The notes below the pieces were generated by a model. That model saw nothing but the letters and a program-made list of their open reading frames with translations. It searched no databases and had not been told where the DNA came from. Shown in pieces: positions 8,532 to 15,864 of a DNA stretch of 15,864 bases (its first letter is position 1; each line of letters begins with the position of its first letter). This stretch comes from Candidatus Avipropionibacterium avicola (GTDB taxonomy: Bacteria > Actinomycetota > Actinomycetes > Propionibacteriales > Propionibacteriaceae). The DNA lies in assembly GCA_018715445.1 (NCBI GenBank), contig DVLP01000419.1, positions 1 to 15,864 of the forward strand. The letters are read 5' to 3'. Both the position numbers and the translations under genes were made by a program.

Positions 8532-8594
8532 AAACGTGTGCGGACCTCCATCCGCACCCGGATCGGGTACGGATGGAGGTGCCGCATGGTTTGG
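8530..8594 (-). terminator. Long hairpin directly after comEC, likely terminator
   Basis: Imperfect palindrome of 65 nt ending 2 nt from the comEC stop codon. From the outside: CCAAAC/GTTTGG (8530-8535 with 8589-8594), a small internal loop, 5 bp (8539-8543 with 8582-8586), a one-base bulge, 11 bp (8544-8554 with 8570-8580), a C/A mismatch, 5 bp (8556-8560 with 8564-8568) and a 3-nt loop. Downstream on the minus strand there is a TTT but no long U tract, so it may work as a Rho-independent terminator of the U-poor actinobacterial type or protect the comEC 3' end. Confidence 0.7.
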
Positions 8595-8596
8595 CG

Positions 8597-10972
8597 TCAG
8601 CGCAGGGTACGGACCGACCAGCGGTCCTCGTCGAGCCCGATCGCCACCGGGCCGGACCGATCGGTCCGCAGCACCGTCATCCCGAGCTGGGACAGCAGCT
8701 CGACCGTCCGCGGAGCCGGATGGCCGTACGTATTGCCCTGCCCCGACGAAGTGACCGCAACCACCGCACCGGTCGCGGCGAGGAAGTCACGGTCCTGACG
8801 ACCGGAGCCGTGATGGGGCACCTTGAGCACCTGGACCCTCAGATCCTGCCCGGTGGCCAACAACGCGGCCTGCCCGGTGGGCTCGATGTCGCCGGTGAGC
8901 AGCAACGTCACGCCGGTGGGGGTCACGACCCTGGCCACCACGGACAGATCGTTCTCCGCCGAGGACTCACCGCCACCGTCGTCACCGGTGGTCTCGAGTC
9001 CGTCCCCGGCACCGAGCGGTGGCCACACCGTCTGCCAGACGAGGCCACCGACCACGATCCGCTCCCCCGCCACCGTGCGGTGCAGGCGGACGCCGTGACG
9101 CTCCACCGCCGCCTCGACCTGCTCGGCAGCCCAGGCCGGCGACCGCAGCGCCCCGGTGACCACCAGGTCCACCCGACGACCGGGCCAGATGCCGTCGAGT
9201 CCGCCGATGTGGTCGGCATGGTGATGGGTGAGCACCAGCATCGCGACCCGGCTGATGCCGAGGCGGGTGAGGCAGCGATCCACCGGGACCGGGTCCGGTC
9301 CGGTGTCGACCACGATCGCCGTCCCCGGGCCGATCCGGACCACGGTGGCATCACCCTGGCCGACATCACAGAAGACCACGTCCCAGTGCTGCGGTGGCCA
9401 CCCCGGTGCGGTCGGGGCCCGCGCCAGCACGAGCACCATGACCAGGACCACCACGGCACAGGCCCAGCGGCGCGACAACACATGAGGGATCCACCAGGCC
9501 GTGACCAGGCAGGCAGCGGTGAGCACCGCCAGGCTCGTCGGGGTCGCCGGGATGTCCAGGGCGGCACCGGGCAGGGCGGCGGTCGCCTGTCCGATCCAGA
9601 TGATGCCCTGGGCCGGCCAGCTCGCCGCCCATCCGGCGAGTGCCGCCAGACCGGGATGGACCAGGGACAGCCCTGCCGCGGCGAACCCGGCGACCGTGGC
9701 CGGACCGACCAGCGGACCGGCCAACGCATTGGCGAGCAACCCCACCACGCTGACCTGACCCGACAGCGCCGAGACCACCGGTTGGGTCGCCAACTGGGCC
9801 GCCAACGGCACACACGCCGCCTCGGCCACGACCCGTGGCGCCCAGCGCAGCCGATCGGCCCACTGACCCGCCCATACAAGGATCCCGCCGGTGGCCAGGG
9901 TCGACAGGGCGAACCCCGCGGAACGGGCCAGCCAGGGATCGATGGCCAGCAGGGCCACCATCGCGACACAGAGGTGCCGCACGGCCTTGCCAGCACCAGC
10001 ACCACGCCCCACGGCGGCCAGCGCGACCAGACCCATCGCGGTCGCCCGCAACACGCTCGGCTCGGTCCGACACAGCGCGACGAAGACCGCGGTGGTGGCC
10101 ACTGCGACCACCGTCAGCCATCGCCCACGCACCCCGATCCAGCGCGCCATGACCAGGACGAAGCCCAACATCAGGGTGAGGTTCGCCCCCGACACCGCAG
10201 TGAGGTGGGTCAGTCCGGTGGTGACGAAGGTGGCCTTGAGCTCGTCACTCACCGCGCTGACGTCACCGACGACCAGGGCCGGCACCAGGGCTCGGGGTCC
10301 CTCGGGTCGGGTGGCCACCGACTGTCGCAGCCCTTCGCGCAGCCGCTCCACCACCTGCCAGGACGGCGACGGGGCGGCGATCGGGCGGGCCCGGGTGATC
10401 CGCAGGAAGGCGACCACCGAATCCTGGGGCTCGGCCGCACCGAGCCGACCGTCCACCTGCCAGCGGGAGCCGACCACGGCATCGGCGAGTGCGCTGTCGA
10501 GTGGGGCGGAGGCCACCGCCGCCCGGACCAGGCTGATCCGCTCACCCCGGCCCTCCACGACGCGGAGCTGGACCGGCACCACCAGTCGCGGGCTAAACCC
10601 GGCCGTACTGATCCGGGGGTCACCGGAGACGACCAGCTCGGCCCGTACGACCGCCCCCTGGTCGGCCAGCTCGGCCACTGGTGAGCGGTGCAGGTGCTCG
10701 CTGCGCCCGAGCGCGAGGCCACCCAGGACGACGATGACCAGCACCACCGACCACCACAAGGCGGGTGAGGACCACCGGCGTGGGGATGAGACCCGGCGGC
10801 GCCCCAGCGCCCACGCCAGCACCGCGCAGCACAGACCCGCCGTGGCCGCGATCGCCCACCAGGGCACCGATCCCGACGTGCCGGCCCAACAGGTCAGCCA
10901 GGCCGCTGCGGCACACGGGACCAACCGCCAGTCGACCGGCTCCCTCGGACGGGGGCGCTCGTGATCGACCAC
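8597..10972 (-). CDS. comEC: ComEC/Rec2 competence DNA-channel protein
   Basis: Inner-membrane channel through which one DNA strand enters the cell in natural transformation. The product is 791 residues and looks complete. The N-terminus has hydrophobic helices followed by a soluble region (DUF4131 type). The Competence domain carries the signature TAVSGANLTL at about 258-267 and many membrane helices to about 520. The C-terminal metallo-beta-lactamase-like domain contains CDVGQGD, VDTG, the metal motif THHHADHIGG from residue 582, LLTGDIE and VPHHGS, so its metal ligands are intact. The GTG start at 10972 lies 1 nt after the comEA stop, so translation is probably coupled; a TTG at L17 is a weaker alternative. 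The DNA-uptake role is known for the family; whether this organism is competent is not shown here. Confidence 0.96.
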   Translation of the reverse strand: MVDHERPRPREPVDWRLVPCAAAAWLTCWAGTSGSVPWWAIAATAGLCCAVLAWALGRRRVSSPRRWSSPALWWSVVLVIVVLGGLALGRSEHLHRSPVAELADQGAVVRAELVVSGDPRISTAGFSPRLVVPVQLRVVEGRGERISLVRAAVASAPLDSALADAVVGSRWQVDGRLGAAEPQDSVVAFLRITRARPIAAPSPSWQVVERLREGLRQSVATRPEGPRALVPALVVGDVSAVSDELKATFVTTGLTHLTAVSGANLTLMLGFVLVMARWIGVRGRWLTVVAVATTAVFVALCRTEPSVLRATAMGLVALAAVGRGAGAGKAVRHLCVAMVALLAIDPWLARSAGFALSTLATGGILVWAGQWADRLRWAPRVVAEAACVPLAAQLATQPVVSALSGQVSVVGLLANALAGPLVGPATVAGFAAAGLSLVHPGLAALAGWAASWPAQGIIWIGQATAALPGAALDIPATPTSLAVLTAACLVTAWWIPHVLSRRWACAVVVLVMVLVLARAPTAPGWPPQHWDVVFCDVGQGDATVVRIGPGTAIVVDTGPDPVPVDRCLTRLGISRVAMLVLTHHHADHIGGLDGIWPGRRVDLVVTGALRSPAWAAEQVEAAVERHGVRLHRTVAGERIVVGGLVWQTVWPPLGAGDGLETTGDDGGGESSAENDLSVVARVVTPTGVTLLLTGDIEPTGQAALLATGQDLRVQVLKVPHHGSGRQDRDFLAATGAVVAVTSSGQGNTYGHPAPRTVELLSQLGMTVLRTDRSGPVAIGLDEDRWSVRTLR

Positions 10973-10973
10973 C

Positions 10974-11873
10974 TCAAACCGTCACCAGGGACTTCAACCG
11001 AGCAAAGGTCTTGGGCCCGATCCCGTCGACCTCCTGGAGTTCCTCGATCCTGGTGAAGCGACCGTTCGCTTGGCGCCAGGCCAGGATCGCCTCGGCCGTG
11101 GCCGGTCCGACACCGGGCAGGGTCTCCAACTGCTCGGCGGTGGCGGTGTTGAGGTTGACCTGGCCACCGGTCTGCTCGTCCGGCGCCGACCTGGAGCCGC
11201 CCCCGGAAGCACCGCCGGCCGGCACGACCTCACTGGGTGGATCGACGCTGGCCGAGACGAAGACCTGCTCCCCGTCGTTGAGGCGCTGGGCCAGGTTGAG
11301 CCGACCGGGGACGGCCTCGGAGGTGAGACCTCCGGCCGCCTCGACGGCCTCGCCGACCCGGGCGCCCTCGGGCAACTCGACCACGCCGGGCTCGGCCACC
11401 TCGCCGACCACATGGATCGCGATCATGGCCGGGGCCGCCTCCGACGGTTCCTCGACGGGAGGCTCGGACGACTCCGGTGCATCCGTCGGCGCCGGGTCCA
11501 TCGTGATCGGGACGTCGGTGCCGACCGCGTGGTCACGGGCGCGCAGCATGCTCCAGCCGGTGAACCCGACCGCCAGGGTGAGGACGATGGCCACCACCAC
11601 TGCGTGGGTACGCGTGAAGTGCCGACCCGCGGTCCACCGACGGAACCCACTGCTCTCCCCCTCGGGCGACCCAGCCGACGAATCGGTCGGCGAATCGGTC
11701 GACGGATCCGCGTGCGCATCGGCCGGAGGTCGGCGCAGCACGGTCGCCACCTCGCCCGGATCAGTCGCATCCGGGTCAGGTTCGTTCTCCTCGGTCCCTC
11801 CCAAGCCGGTCCGACTCAGGGCAGCGAGGCGGGCCCTGAGGTGCTCGGTGAGGTACGGGTTCGCGCGCGGCAT
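10974..11873 (-). CDS. comEA: ComEA competence DNA-binding protein
   Basis: Membrane-anchored receptor that binds incoming double-stranded DNA and passes it to ComEC. Domains in the 299-residue product: a cytoplasmic N-terminus with an acidic, Ser/Thr-rich stretch (28-75); one membrane helix at about 90-110; an SLBB domain at about 152-208 (IHVVGEVAEPGVVELPEG); a Gly/Ser linker; and a pair of helix-hairpin-helix motifs at 239-299 (VNLNTATAEQLETLPGVGP and VDGIGPKTFARLKSL). The ATG at 11873 is the only usable start, since an in-frame stop lies 12 codons upstream. GAAGG is present but only 1 nt from the ATG, so initiation may be unusual. The acidic stretch is partly encoded by an 11-bp direct repeat (11679-11689 and 11691-11701, giving TDSPTDS). 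It precedes comEC and is divergent from the PH-GNAT gene. Confidence 0.95.
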   Translation of the reverse strand: MPRANPYLTEHLRARLAALSRTGLGGTEENEPDPDATDPGEVATVLRRPPADAHADPSTDSPTDSSAGSPEGESSGFRRWTAGRHFTRTHAVVVAIVLTLAVGFTGWSMLRARDHAVGTDVPITMDPAPTDAPESSEPPVEEPSEAAPAMIAIHVVGEVAEPGVVELPEGARVGEAVEAAGGLTSEAVPGRLNLAQRLNDGEQVFVSASVDPPSEVVPAGGASGGGSRSAPDEQTGGQVNLNTATAEQLETLPGVGPATAEAILAWRQANGRFTRIEELQEVDGIGPKTFARLKSLVTV

Positions 11874-12026
11874 GCCTTCACGATCGGCATCGTCGGCGCC
11901 AATCGGTCACCCGATCGGCTCATCTGTGGACAGTGCTCGGGGCTCGTTCGGGGTTGGGGACAACTCTCGGGTCATGGACTGTGCGGCCCACCGGCGGGGG
12001 TGCCGTGGTCGCGGCCTGCCACCGGG

Positions 12027-12032
12027 TAGATT
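12027..12032 (+). promoter_or_regulatory. -10 element for a leaderless start at 12040
   Basis: TAGATT matches the actinobacterial TAnnnT -10 consensus and ends 7 nt before the GTG at 12040. No ribosome-binding site is needed if transcription starts at the GTG. No clear -35 box is visible. Confidence 0.5.
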
Positions 12033-12039
12033 CGAGGCC

Positions 12040-13122
12040 GTGGCTCGGACCGTGTTCAGATGTGCAGTGGCGACCCAGGTCTTCGCGTGGGCGGTGATCG
12101 CCGGTGGTGTGCTGGCGATTGCCGGCCTGGTGGCGATGGTGGTGTCCGGTCTGGGCTTCCTGCCCCTGGTGATCCTGCTGATCGTGCTGTCGGTGCTCGG
12201 CATCGGCTATCTCTGGTGGTTCGCCCTGCATCCGAAACTGATCATCGACGACCAGGTCCACGTGGTGAACCCGCTGCACCGCCACACCCTCGAGCGCGAC
12301 GAGATCCGCAGTGTCGAGCCCGGCCCCAACGGTCTGGTCATCGAGCACGGCAGCGGCGTCGTCGAGGCGTGGGCGATCCAGAAGGGCAACCGACGGCTGC
12401 GTCGCGGCATCCGGTCACGGGCCGATGTGGTCGCCGAGCAGGTCGTGGCGCTGTTGGAGGGCCGCTCGCCGCAGTCCCCGACCAGTGCGACGTCCCCGGA
12501 CAGCCCGCTCTCCCCCTCGAGCACTCCGAGCCCCGCCACCCCGGCCAGTCCGCCGACGCCGGTGGGTCGGCCGTCGTACCTGAGCGCGATGGACGCCTCC
12601 AGCCCGGCCACCCCCGACACCCAGATCCTGTCGGCGCAGGGTGCCGGCGATCCGGCGCCGGACGAACCCACCGGGGATGACGAGGACGACGAAGGCGACG
12701 ACCTGATCATCCGGCGCGCCCGCAAGGACGACCTCGACACCCTCGCCGAGCTGGAGCAGGACATCACCACGACCGGACCGGAGACGGCCGGGCCGTGGTG
12801 GGACGAAGTGCTGGGCGATCGGACCTACAAGGTGCGGATCGCCGAGATCGACGGCGAACCGGTCGGCTACCTCTGCTACGACGCCGACGAGCTGCACCGG
12901 ATCGGTCTGGTCTCCGGCAGCGACAGCCTGGCCAACCACCAGAGTGTGCTGGACTACGCCCTCGACGAGATGGCCGCCCGGGGCACGACGACGGCGACCC
13001 TGCGGCTCACCGGGTCGGCGACCGCCGACCAGGACCGCTACCACTCACTCGGTTGGGCCTCCAACGGCGAGGCGACGCCCGACGCCGTCACGATGACCCT
13101 GGACCTGACCGACCGTCAGTGA
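12040..13122 (+). CDS. Membrane-anchored PH-like domain fused to a GNAT-like domain
   Basis: Product of 360 residues, function unknown. Two hydrophobic helices (about 12-36 and 38-61) form an anchor. Residues 62-140 (HPKLIIDDQVHVVNPLHRHTL to VEAWAIQKG) look like the actinobacterial bacterial-PH family typified by low-molecular-weight antigen 6. Residues 141-222 are a disordered linker rich in Ser-Pro, ending in the acidic run GDDEDDEGDD. Residues 223-360 begin IIRRARKDDLDTLAELEQ and contain GEPVGYLCY and YHSLGW, the pattern of a GNAT N-acetyltransferase fold. The usual acetyl-CoA loop (R/Q-x-x-G-x-G/A) is not recognisable around 287-300, so catalysis is doubtful. I chose the GTG at 12040 because of the -10 box just upstream and because it begins just before the first helix; the frame runs far upstream but overlaps comEA antisense. 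It is convergent with the dehydrogenase gene. Confidence 0.85.
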   Translation: MARTVFRCAVATQVFAWAVIAGGVLAIAGLVAMVVSGLGFLPLVILLIVLSVLGIGYLWWFALHPKLIIDDQVHVVNPLHRHTLERDEIRSVEPGPNGLVIEHGSGVVEAWAIQKGNRRLRRGIRSRADVVAEQVVALLEGRSPQSPTSATSPDSPLSPSSTPSPATPASPPTPVGRPSYLSAMDASSPATPDTQILSAQGAGDPAPDEPTGDDEDDEGDDLIIRRARKDDLDTLAELEQDITTTGPETAGPWWDEVLGDRTYKVRIAEIDGEPVGYLCYDADELHRIGLVSGSDSLANHQSVLDYALDEMAARGTTTATLRLTGSATADQDRYHSLGWASNGEATPDAVTMTLDLTDRQ

Positions 13123-13144
13123 GGCGTCCCGGCTTCGGGCTTGG

Positions 13145-14578
13145 TCACAGGTCGACGCCGATGTAGCGCGACTCGAGGAACTCGTGGATCCCCTCGAAGC
13201 CTCCCTCACGGCCGAGGCCGCTCTGCTTGGTGCCCCCGAAGGGCGCGGCCGGATCGGAGATCACACCACGGTTCACCGCGACCATGCCGGCGTCGAGCTG
13301 GCGCGCCACCCCCAGGGCCCGCCCCACGTCCCCGCCGCAGACGTAGCTGATCAGTCCGGCCTCACCACGATTGGCCAACGCGATCGCCTCGGCGTCGTCG
13401 GCCACGGTCGTGATCGGTGCCACCGGGCCGAAGATTTCGCTGTCCAGCAAGGGATCCTCGGCATCGACCTGCAGCACCGTCGGCGCATAGAAGGCTCCCG
13501 GCCCCTCCGGAACCCGTGCCCCGGTGAGGACCTCGGCCCCGCGCTCGACGGCACCGCTGACCAGGTCGGCGATCTTGTCCCGTTCGCTCAGCGAGACGCT
13601 GGCCCCCAGGGTGGTGTCATCGTCCAGGCCCGGTCCGACCCGCAGCTCCTCCATCGCCACCCGCATCGCTTCGGCGAAGGGCTCGGCGATCCGCTGCTGC
13701 ACGATGAAGCGATTGGCTGCCGTGCAGGCGGCCCCACCGTTGCGCATCTTGGCGACCATCGCAGCGGCGACGGTCCGGTCGAGATCGGCATCGTCGAGGA
13801 CCACGAAGGGGGCGTTGCCGCCGAGCTCCATCGAGGTCCGCACCACCCGGTCGGCCGCCTGACGCAACAACTCACGCCCGACCGCTGTCGAACCGGTGAA
13901 GGACAGGTTGCGCACCCGGGGATCGGACAGCAGGTGGCTCACCACCGGGCCGGGCGGGTCGGCGGTCACGACGTTGACCACACCCGGCGGCACGCCGGCC
14001 TCGGTGAGGATGTCCACCACGGCCAGGGCACTGAGCGGGGTCTGTGAGGCCGGTTTGAGCACCACCGGGCACCCGGCCGCGATTGCCGGGGCGAGCTTGC
14101 GGGTCACCATCGCCGAAGGGAAGTTCCACGGGGTCACCAACACCGAGACCCCGACCGGCTGGTGGTCGACGATGATGGTCTTGTCCCCCGACGGCGCAGC
14201 CCGGAAGTCACCGCGGACCCGAACCGCCTCCTCGGCGAACCAGCGGAAGAACTCCGCGGCGTAGGTGATCTCGCTGCGGGCATCGGCGAGCACCTTGCCG
14301 TTCTCGCGGGTGATCAACCGGGCCAGGTCCTCGGTGCGTTCGGACATGATCTCGAAGGCGCGACGCAGCATCTCCGAGCGCTCCCGGGCCGGGGTGCCGG
14401 CGATCACCGGAGCGGCCGTCGCCGCTGCGTCCAGGGCGGCCTCCCAGTGCTCCTCACCGGCGCAGGACACCCGGGCGATGACCTCGCCGGTGGCCGGGTC
14501 GGTGACCTCCAGCCGTTGCTCGGTCTCGACCCACTCCCCGTTCAGGTGGAGGCGGTCGTGGATCAGGCGGTCAGTCAT
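13145..14578 (-). CDS. gabD: NAD(P)-dependent succinate-semialdehyde dehydrogenase-type aldehyde dehydrogenase
   Basis: Oxidises an aldehyde to the acid, most likely succinate semialdehyde to succinate, linking GABA breakdown or a 2-oxoglutarate bypass to the TCA cycle. The 477-residue product has normal family length. Visible residues are: the oxyanion Asn in PWNFP (N152), the cofactor-binding Lys in LKPAS (K175), FTGST at 227-231, the general base in ELGGN (E251), the catalytic Cys in GAACTAANR (C285), EIFGPV, and the C-terminal PFGGTKQSGLGREGG. The ACTAANR variant around the cysteine is common in actinobacterial members. The ATG at 14578 has AGGAG 9 nt upstream. It starts 31 nt after the leuS stop on the same strand and is probably co-transcribed. 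No aminotransferase lies beside it, so the exact substrate is an inference. Confidence 0.9.
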   Translation of the reverse strand: MTDRLIHDRLHLNGEWVETEQRLEVTDPATGEVIARVSCAGEEHWEAALDAAATAAPVIAGTPARERSEMLRRAFEIMSERTEDLARLITRENGKVLADARSEITYAAEFFRWFAEEAVRVRGDFRAAPSGDKTIIVDHQPVGVSVLVTPWNFPSAMVTRKLAPAIAAGCPVVLKPASQTPLSALAVVDILTEAGVPPGVVNVVTADPPGPVVSHLLSDPRVRNLSFTGSTAVGRELLRQAADRVVRTSMELGGNAPFVVLDDADLDRTVAAAMVAKMRNGGAACTAANRFIVQQRIAEPFAEAMRVAMEELRVGPGLDDDTTLGASVSLSERDKIADLVSGAVERGAEVLTGARVPEGPGAFYAPTVLQVDAEDPLLDSEIFGPVAPITTVADDAEAIALANRGEAGLISYVCGGDVGRALGVARQLDAGMVAVNRGVISDPAAPFGGTKQSGLGREGGFEGIHEFLESRYIGVDL

Positions 14579-14609
14579 GGCACCGACCGTACTCCTGACC
14601 CCGACCGAC

Positions 14610-15864
14610 TCAGGCAGGGACGATGCTGACCAGCTTCGGGGCCCGCACGATCACCTTGCGCACCTCGCGCCCGTCCAGCGACCGGACCACGGCCGGATCG
14701 GCCAGGGCCAACTGCTCCAGCTCGGCCTCGGTGATGTCGGGCGCGACCTCGAGCCGGGCCCGGACCTTGCCCTTGATCTGCACCACGCAGGTCACCGAGT
14801 CGTTGACCAGCAGCTCCGGCTCGACGCCGGGCCAGGTGGCCTCGGCCACCGACGGCGCGTGGCCGAGTCGCTCCCACATCTCCTCGGTCACGTACGGGGC
14901 GAACAGGCTCAACATGATCGTGACGGCCTCGGCCGCCTCCCGTACCGCGGGATCGTCGGCCCGACCGGAGTCGATCGTGCGTCGGGCCGCGTTCACCAGC
15001 TCCATGATCCGGGCGACCGCGACGTTGAACCGCTGGCCGTCGAGCAGTTCGGTGACCTGGGCCACCGTCTGGTGGGTGACCCGGCGCAGGTCGAGCGAGC
15101 CGGCGCTCGGGTCGGTGCCGACCTCGGAGGTGACGTCGTCGGCCAACCGCCACGCCCGCTGCAGGAACTTCAGGGTCGCCCCGGGCGAGACGTCAGCCCA
15201 GTCGATGTCGTCCTCCGGCGGGCCGGCGAAGACCACGGTGGTGCGGATCGCGTCGACGCCGTACTGGTCGATCTGGGCGCCCAGGTCCACTCCATTGCCC
15301 AGCGACTTGCTCATCGCCTTGCCCTGGTTGATGACCTGGCCCTGGTTCAGCAGTCGCTGCATCGGCTCGGTGAATCCGACCAGACCCATGTCGTGCAGCA
15401 CCTTGGTGAAGAACCGCATGTACAGCAGGTGCAGGATCGCGTGCTCGACGCCACCGACGTACTGCGCCACCGGCATCCATCGGGCGACGGCCTCCGGATC
15501 GAACGGCCCCTCGGTGAAATCGGGTGAGCAGTAGCGGAAGAAGTACCACGACGAGTCGACGAAGGTGTCCATCGTGTCGGTGTCCCGGCGGGCCGGGCCA
15601 CCGCACTCGGGGCAGTCGACGTTGACCCAGTCGGTGGCCGCAGCCAGCGGCGAGGTCCCCTTCGGGGCCAGATCGGAGCCCCGCAGGTCGGGCAGCTCGA
15701 CCGGCAGCTGGTCGTCGGGGACGGCCACCTCACCGCAGGAGTCACAGTGGATGATCGGGATCGGGCAGCCCCAGAAGCGCTGGCGGCTCAGCAGCCAGTC
15801 GCGCAGGCGGAAGTTCACGGTGTGCTTGCCGGTGCCGGCAGCCTCCACAATTTCGATGGCGCGG
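14610..15864 (-). CDS. leuS: Leucyl-tRNA synthetase, C-terminal part (5' end outside window)
   Basis: Class I aminoacyl-tRNA synthetase that charges tRNA-Leu. The frame is open to the right edge, so 417 residues plus stop are visible, about half or less of the protein; the HIGH motif and most of the editing domain are outside. Visible features are the catalytic-domain segment [17 protein letters not shown], a zinc-type CxxC pair (CDSC and CPEC), [18 protein letters not shown], the second signature as AMSKS (15303-15317), typical of actinobacterial LeuRS in place of [16 protein letters not shown], the helical anticodon-binding domain, and the small C-terminal tRNA-binding domain ([13 protein letters not shown] to [14 protein letters not shown]). 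It is the first visible gene of a minus-strand unit with the dehydrogenase 31 nt downstream. Confidence 0.98.
   Translation of the reverse strand, partial: RAIEIVEAAGTGKHTVNFRLRDWLLSRQRFWGCPIPIIHCDSCGEVAVPDDQLPVELPDLRGSDLAPKGTSPLAAATDWVNVDCPECGGPARRDTDTMDTFVDSSWYFFRYCSPDFTEGPFDPEAVARWMPVAQYVGGVEHAILHLLYMRFFTKVLHDMGLVGFTEPMQRLLNQGQVINQGKAMSKSLGNGVDLGAQIDQYGVDAIRTTVVFAGPPEDDIDWADVSPGATLKFLQRAWRLADDVTSEVGTDPSAGSLDLRRVTHQTVAQVTELLDGQRFNVAVARIMELVNAARRTIDSGRADDPAVREAAEAVTIMLSLFAPYVTEEMWERLGHAPSVAEATWPGVEPELLVNDSVTCVVQIKGKVRARLEVAPDITEAELEQLALADPAVVRSLDGREVRKVIVRAPKLVSIVPA

Noticed and set aside
8383..8596. Possible tRNA or classical riboswitch in the comEC-holA gap
   Set aside because: No T-loop, anticodon-arm or known aptamer pattern could be matched; only generic inverted repeats are seen.
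7372..8754. Plus-strand open frame of 460 codons across holA
   Set aside because: Antisense to holA, whose protein is clearly conserved, and it also reads through the intergenic hairpins.
8573..10684. Plus-strand open frame of 703 codons across comEC
   Set aside because: Shadow of comEC, which has intact family motifs over its whole length; the composition is Gly/His/Asp/Arg-rich low complexity.
10765..12039. Very long upstream extension of the PH-GNAT reading frame
   Set aside because: It runs antisense through comEA and comEC; the GTG at 12040 with a -10 box just before it is a better start.
13128..13139. CCCG-GCTT-CGGG between the convergent PH-GNAT and dehydrogenase genes
   Set aside because: A 4-bp stem without a U tract is too weak to support as a terminator.

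Overview
The window is a fragment of a high-GC actinobacterial chromosome. This rests on strongly G/C-biased third codon positions in every gene, actinobacterial-type LepA, S20 and LeuRS sequences (LeuRS with an A-M-S-K-S signature), frequent GTG starts and probable leaderless starts. The exact genus cannot be read from the sequence; a relative of the Propionibacteriales is only a guess. I see no insertion sequence, phage gene, CRISPR array, tRNA or rRNA. It looks like stable housekeeping chromosome with a few poorly characterised genes set into it.

Layout, left to right. A 5'-truncated cytochrome P450 (+) converges on lepA (-), the ribosomal back-translocase EF4. Divergent from lepA is a two-gene unit (+) with a 13-nt overlap: a membrane-anchored seven-repeat PQQ-like beta-propeller protein, then a protein with about 16 membrane segments. 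Neither has a function I can name. A LURP-one/tubby-like domain protein (-) converges on this unit and is divergent from rpsT (+, ribosomal protein S20). rpsT has a clear extended -10 promoter, a hairpin at the predicted 5' end of its mRNA, and a strong terminator.

From about 7.4 to 11.9 kb, on the minus strand, lies the block comEA-comEC-holA: the ComEA DNA receptor, the ComEC DNA channel (start 1 nt after the comEA stop) and the DNA polymerase III delta subunit. A long hairpin and a second structured segment separate comEC from holA. Divergent from comEA, a gene with a probable leaderless GTG start encodes an unusual fusion of a two-helix membrane anchor, a bacterial PH-like domain, a Pro/Ser and acidic linker, and a GNAT-like domain. 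It converges on an aldehyde dehydrogenase of the succinate-semialdehyde type (-), which follows the 3' two thirds of leuS (-), cut by the right window edge, with a 31-nt gap.

The genes serve translation (lepA, rpsT, leuS), replication (holA) and DNA uptake (comEA, comEC). The less understood content is the propeller/membrane pair, the LURP-one protein, the PH-GNAT fusion, and the structured DNA between comEC and holA.
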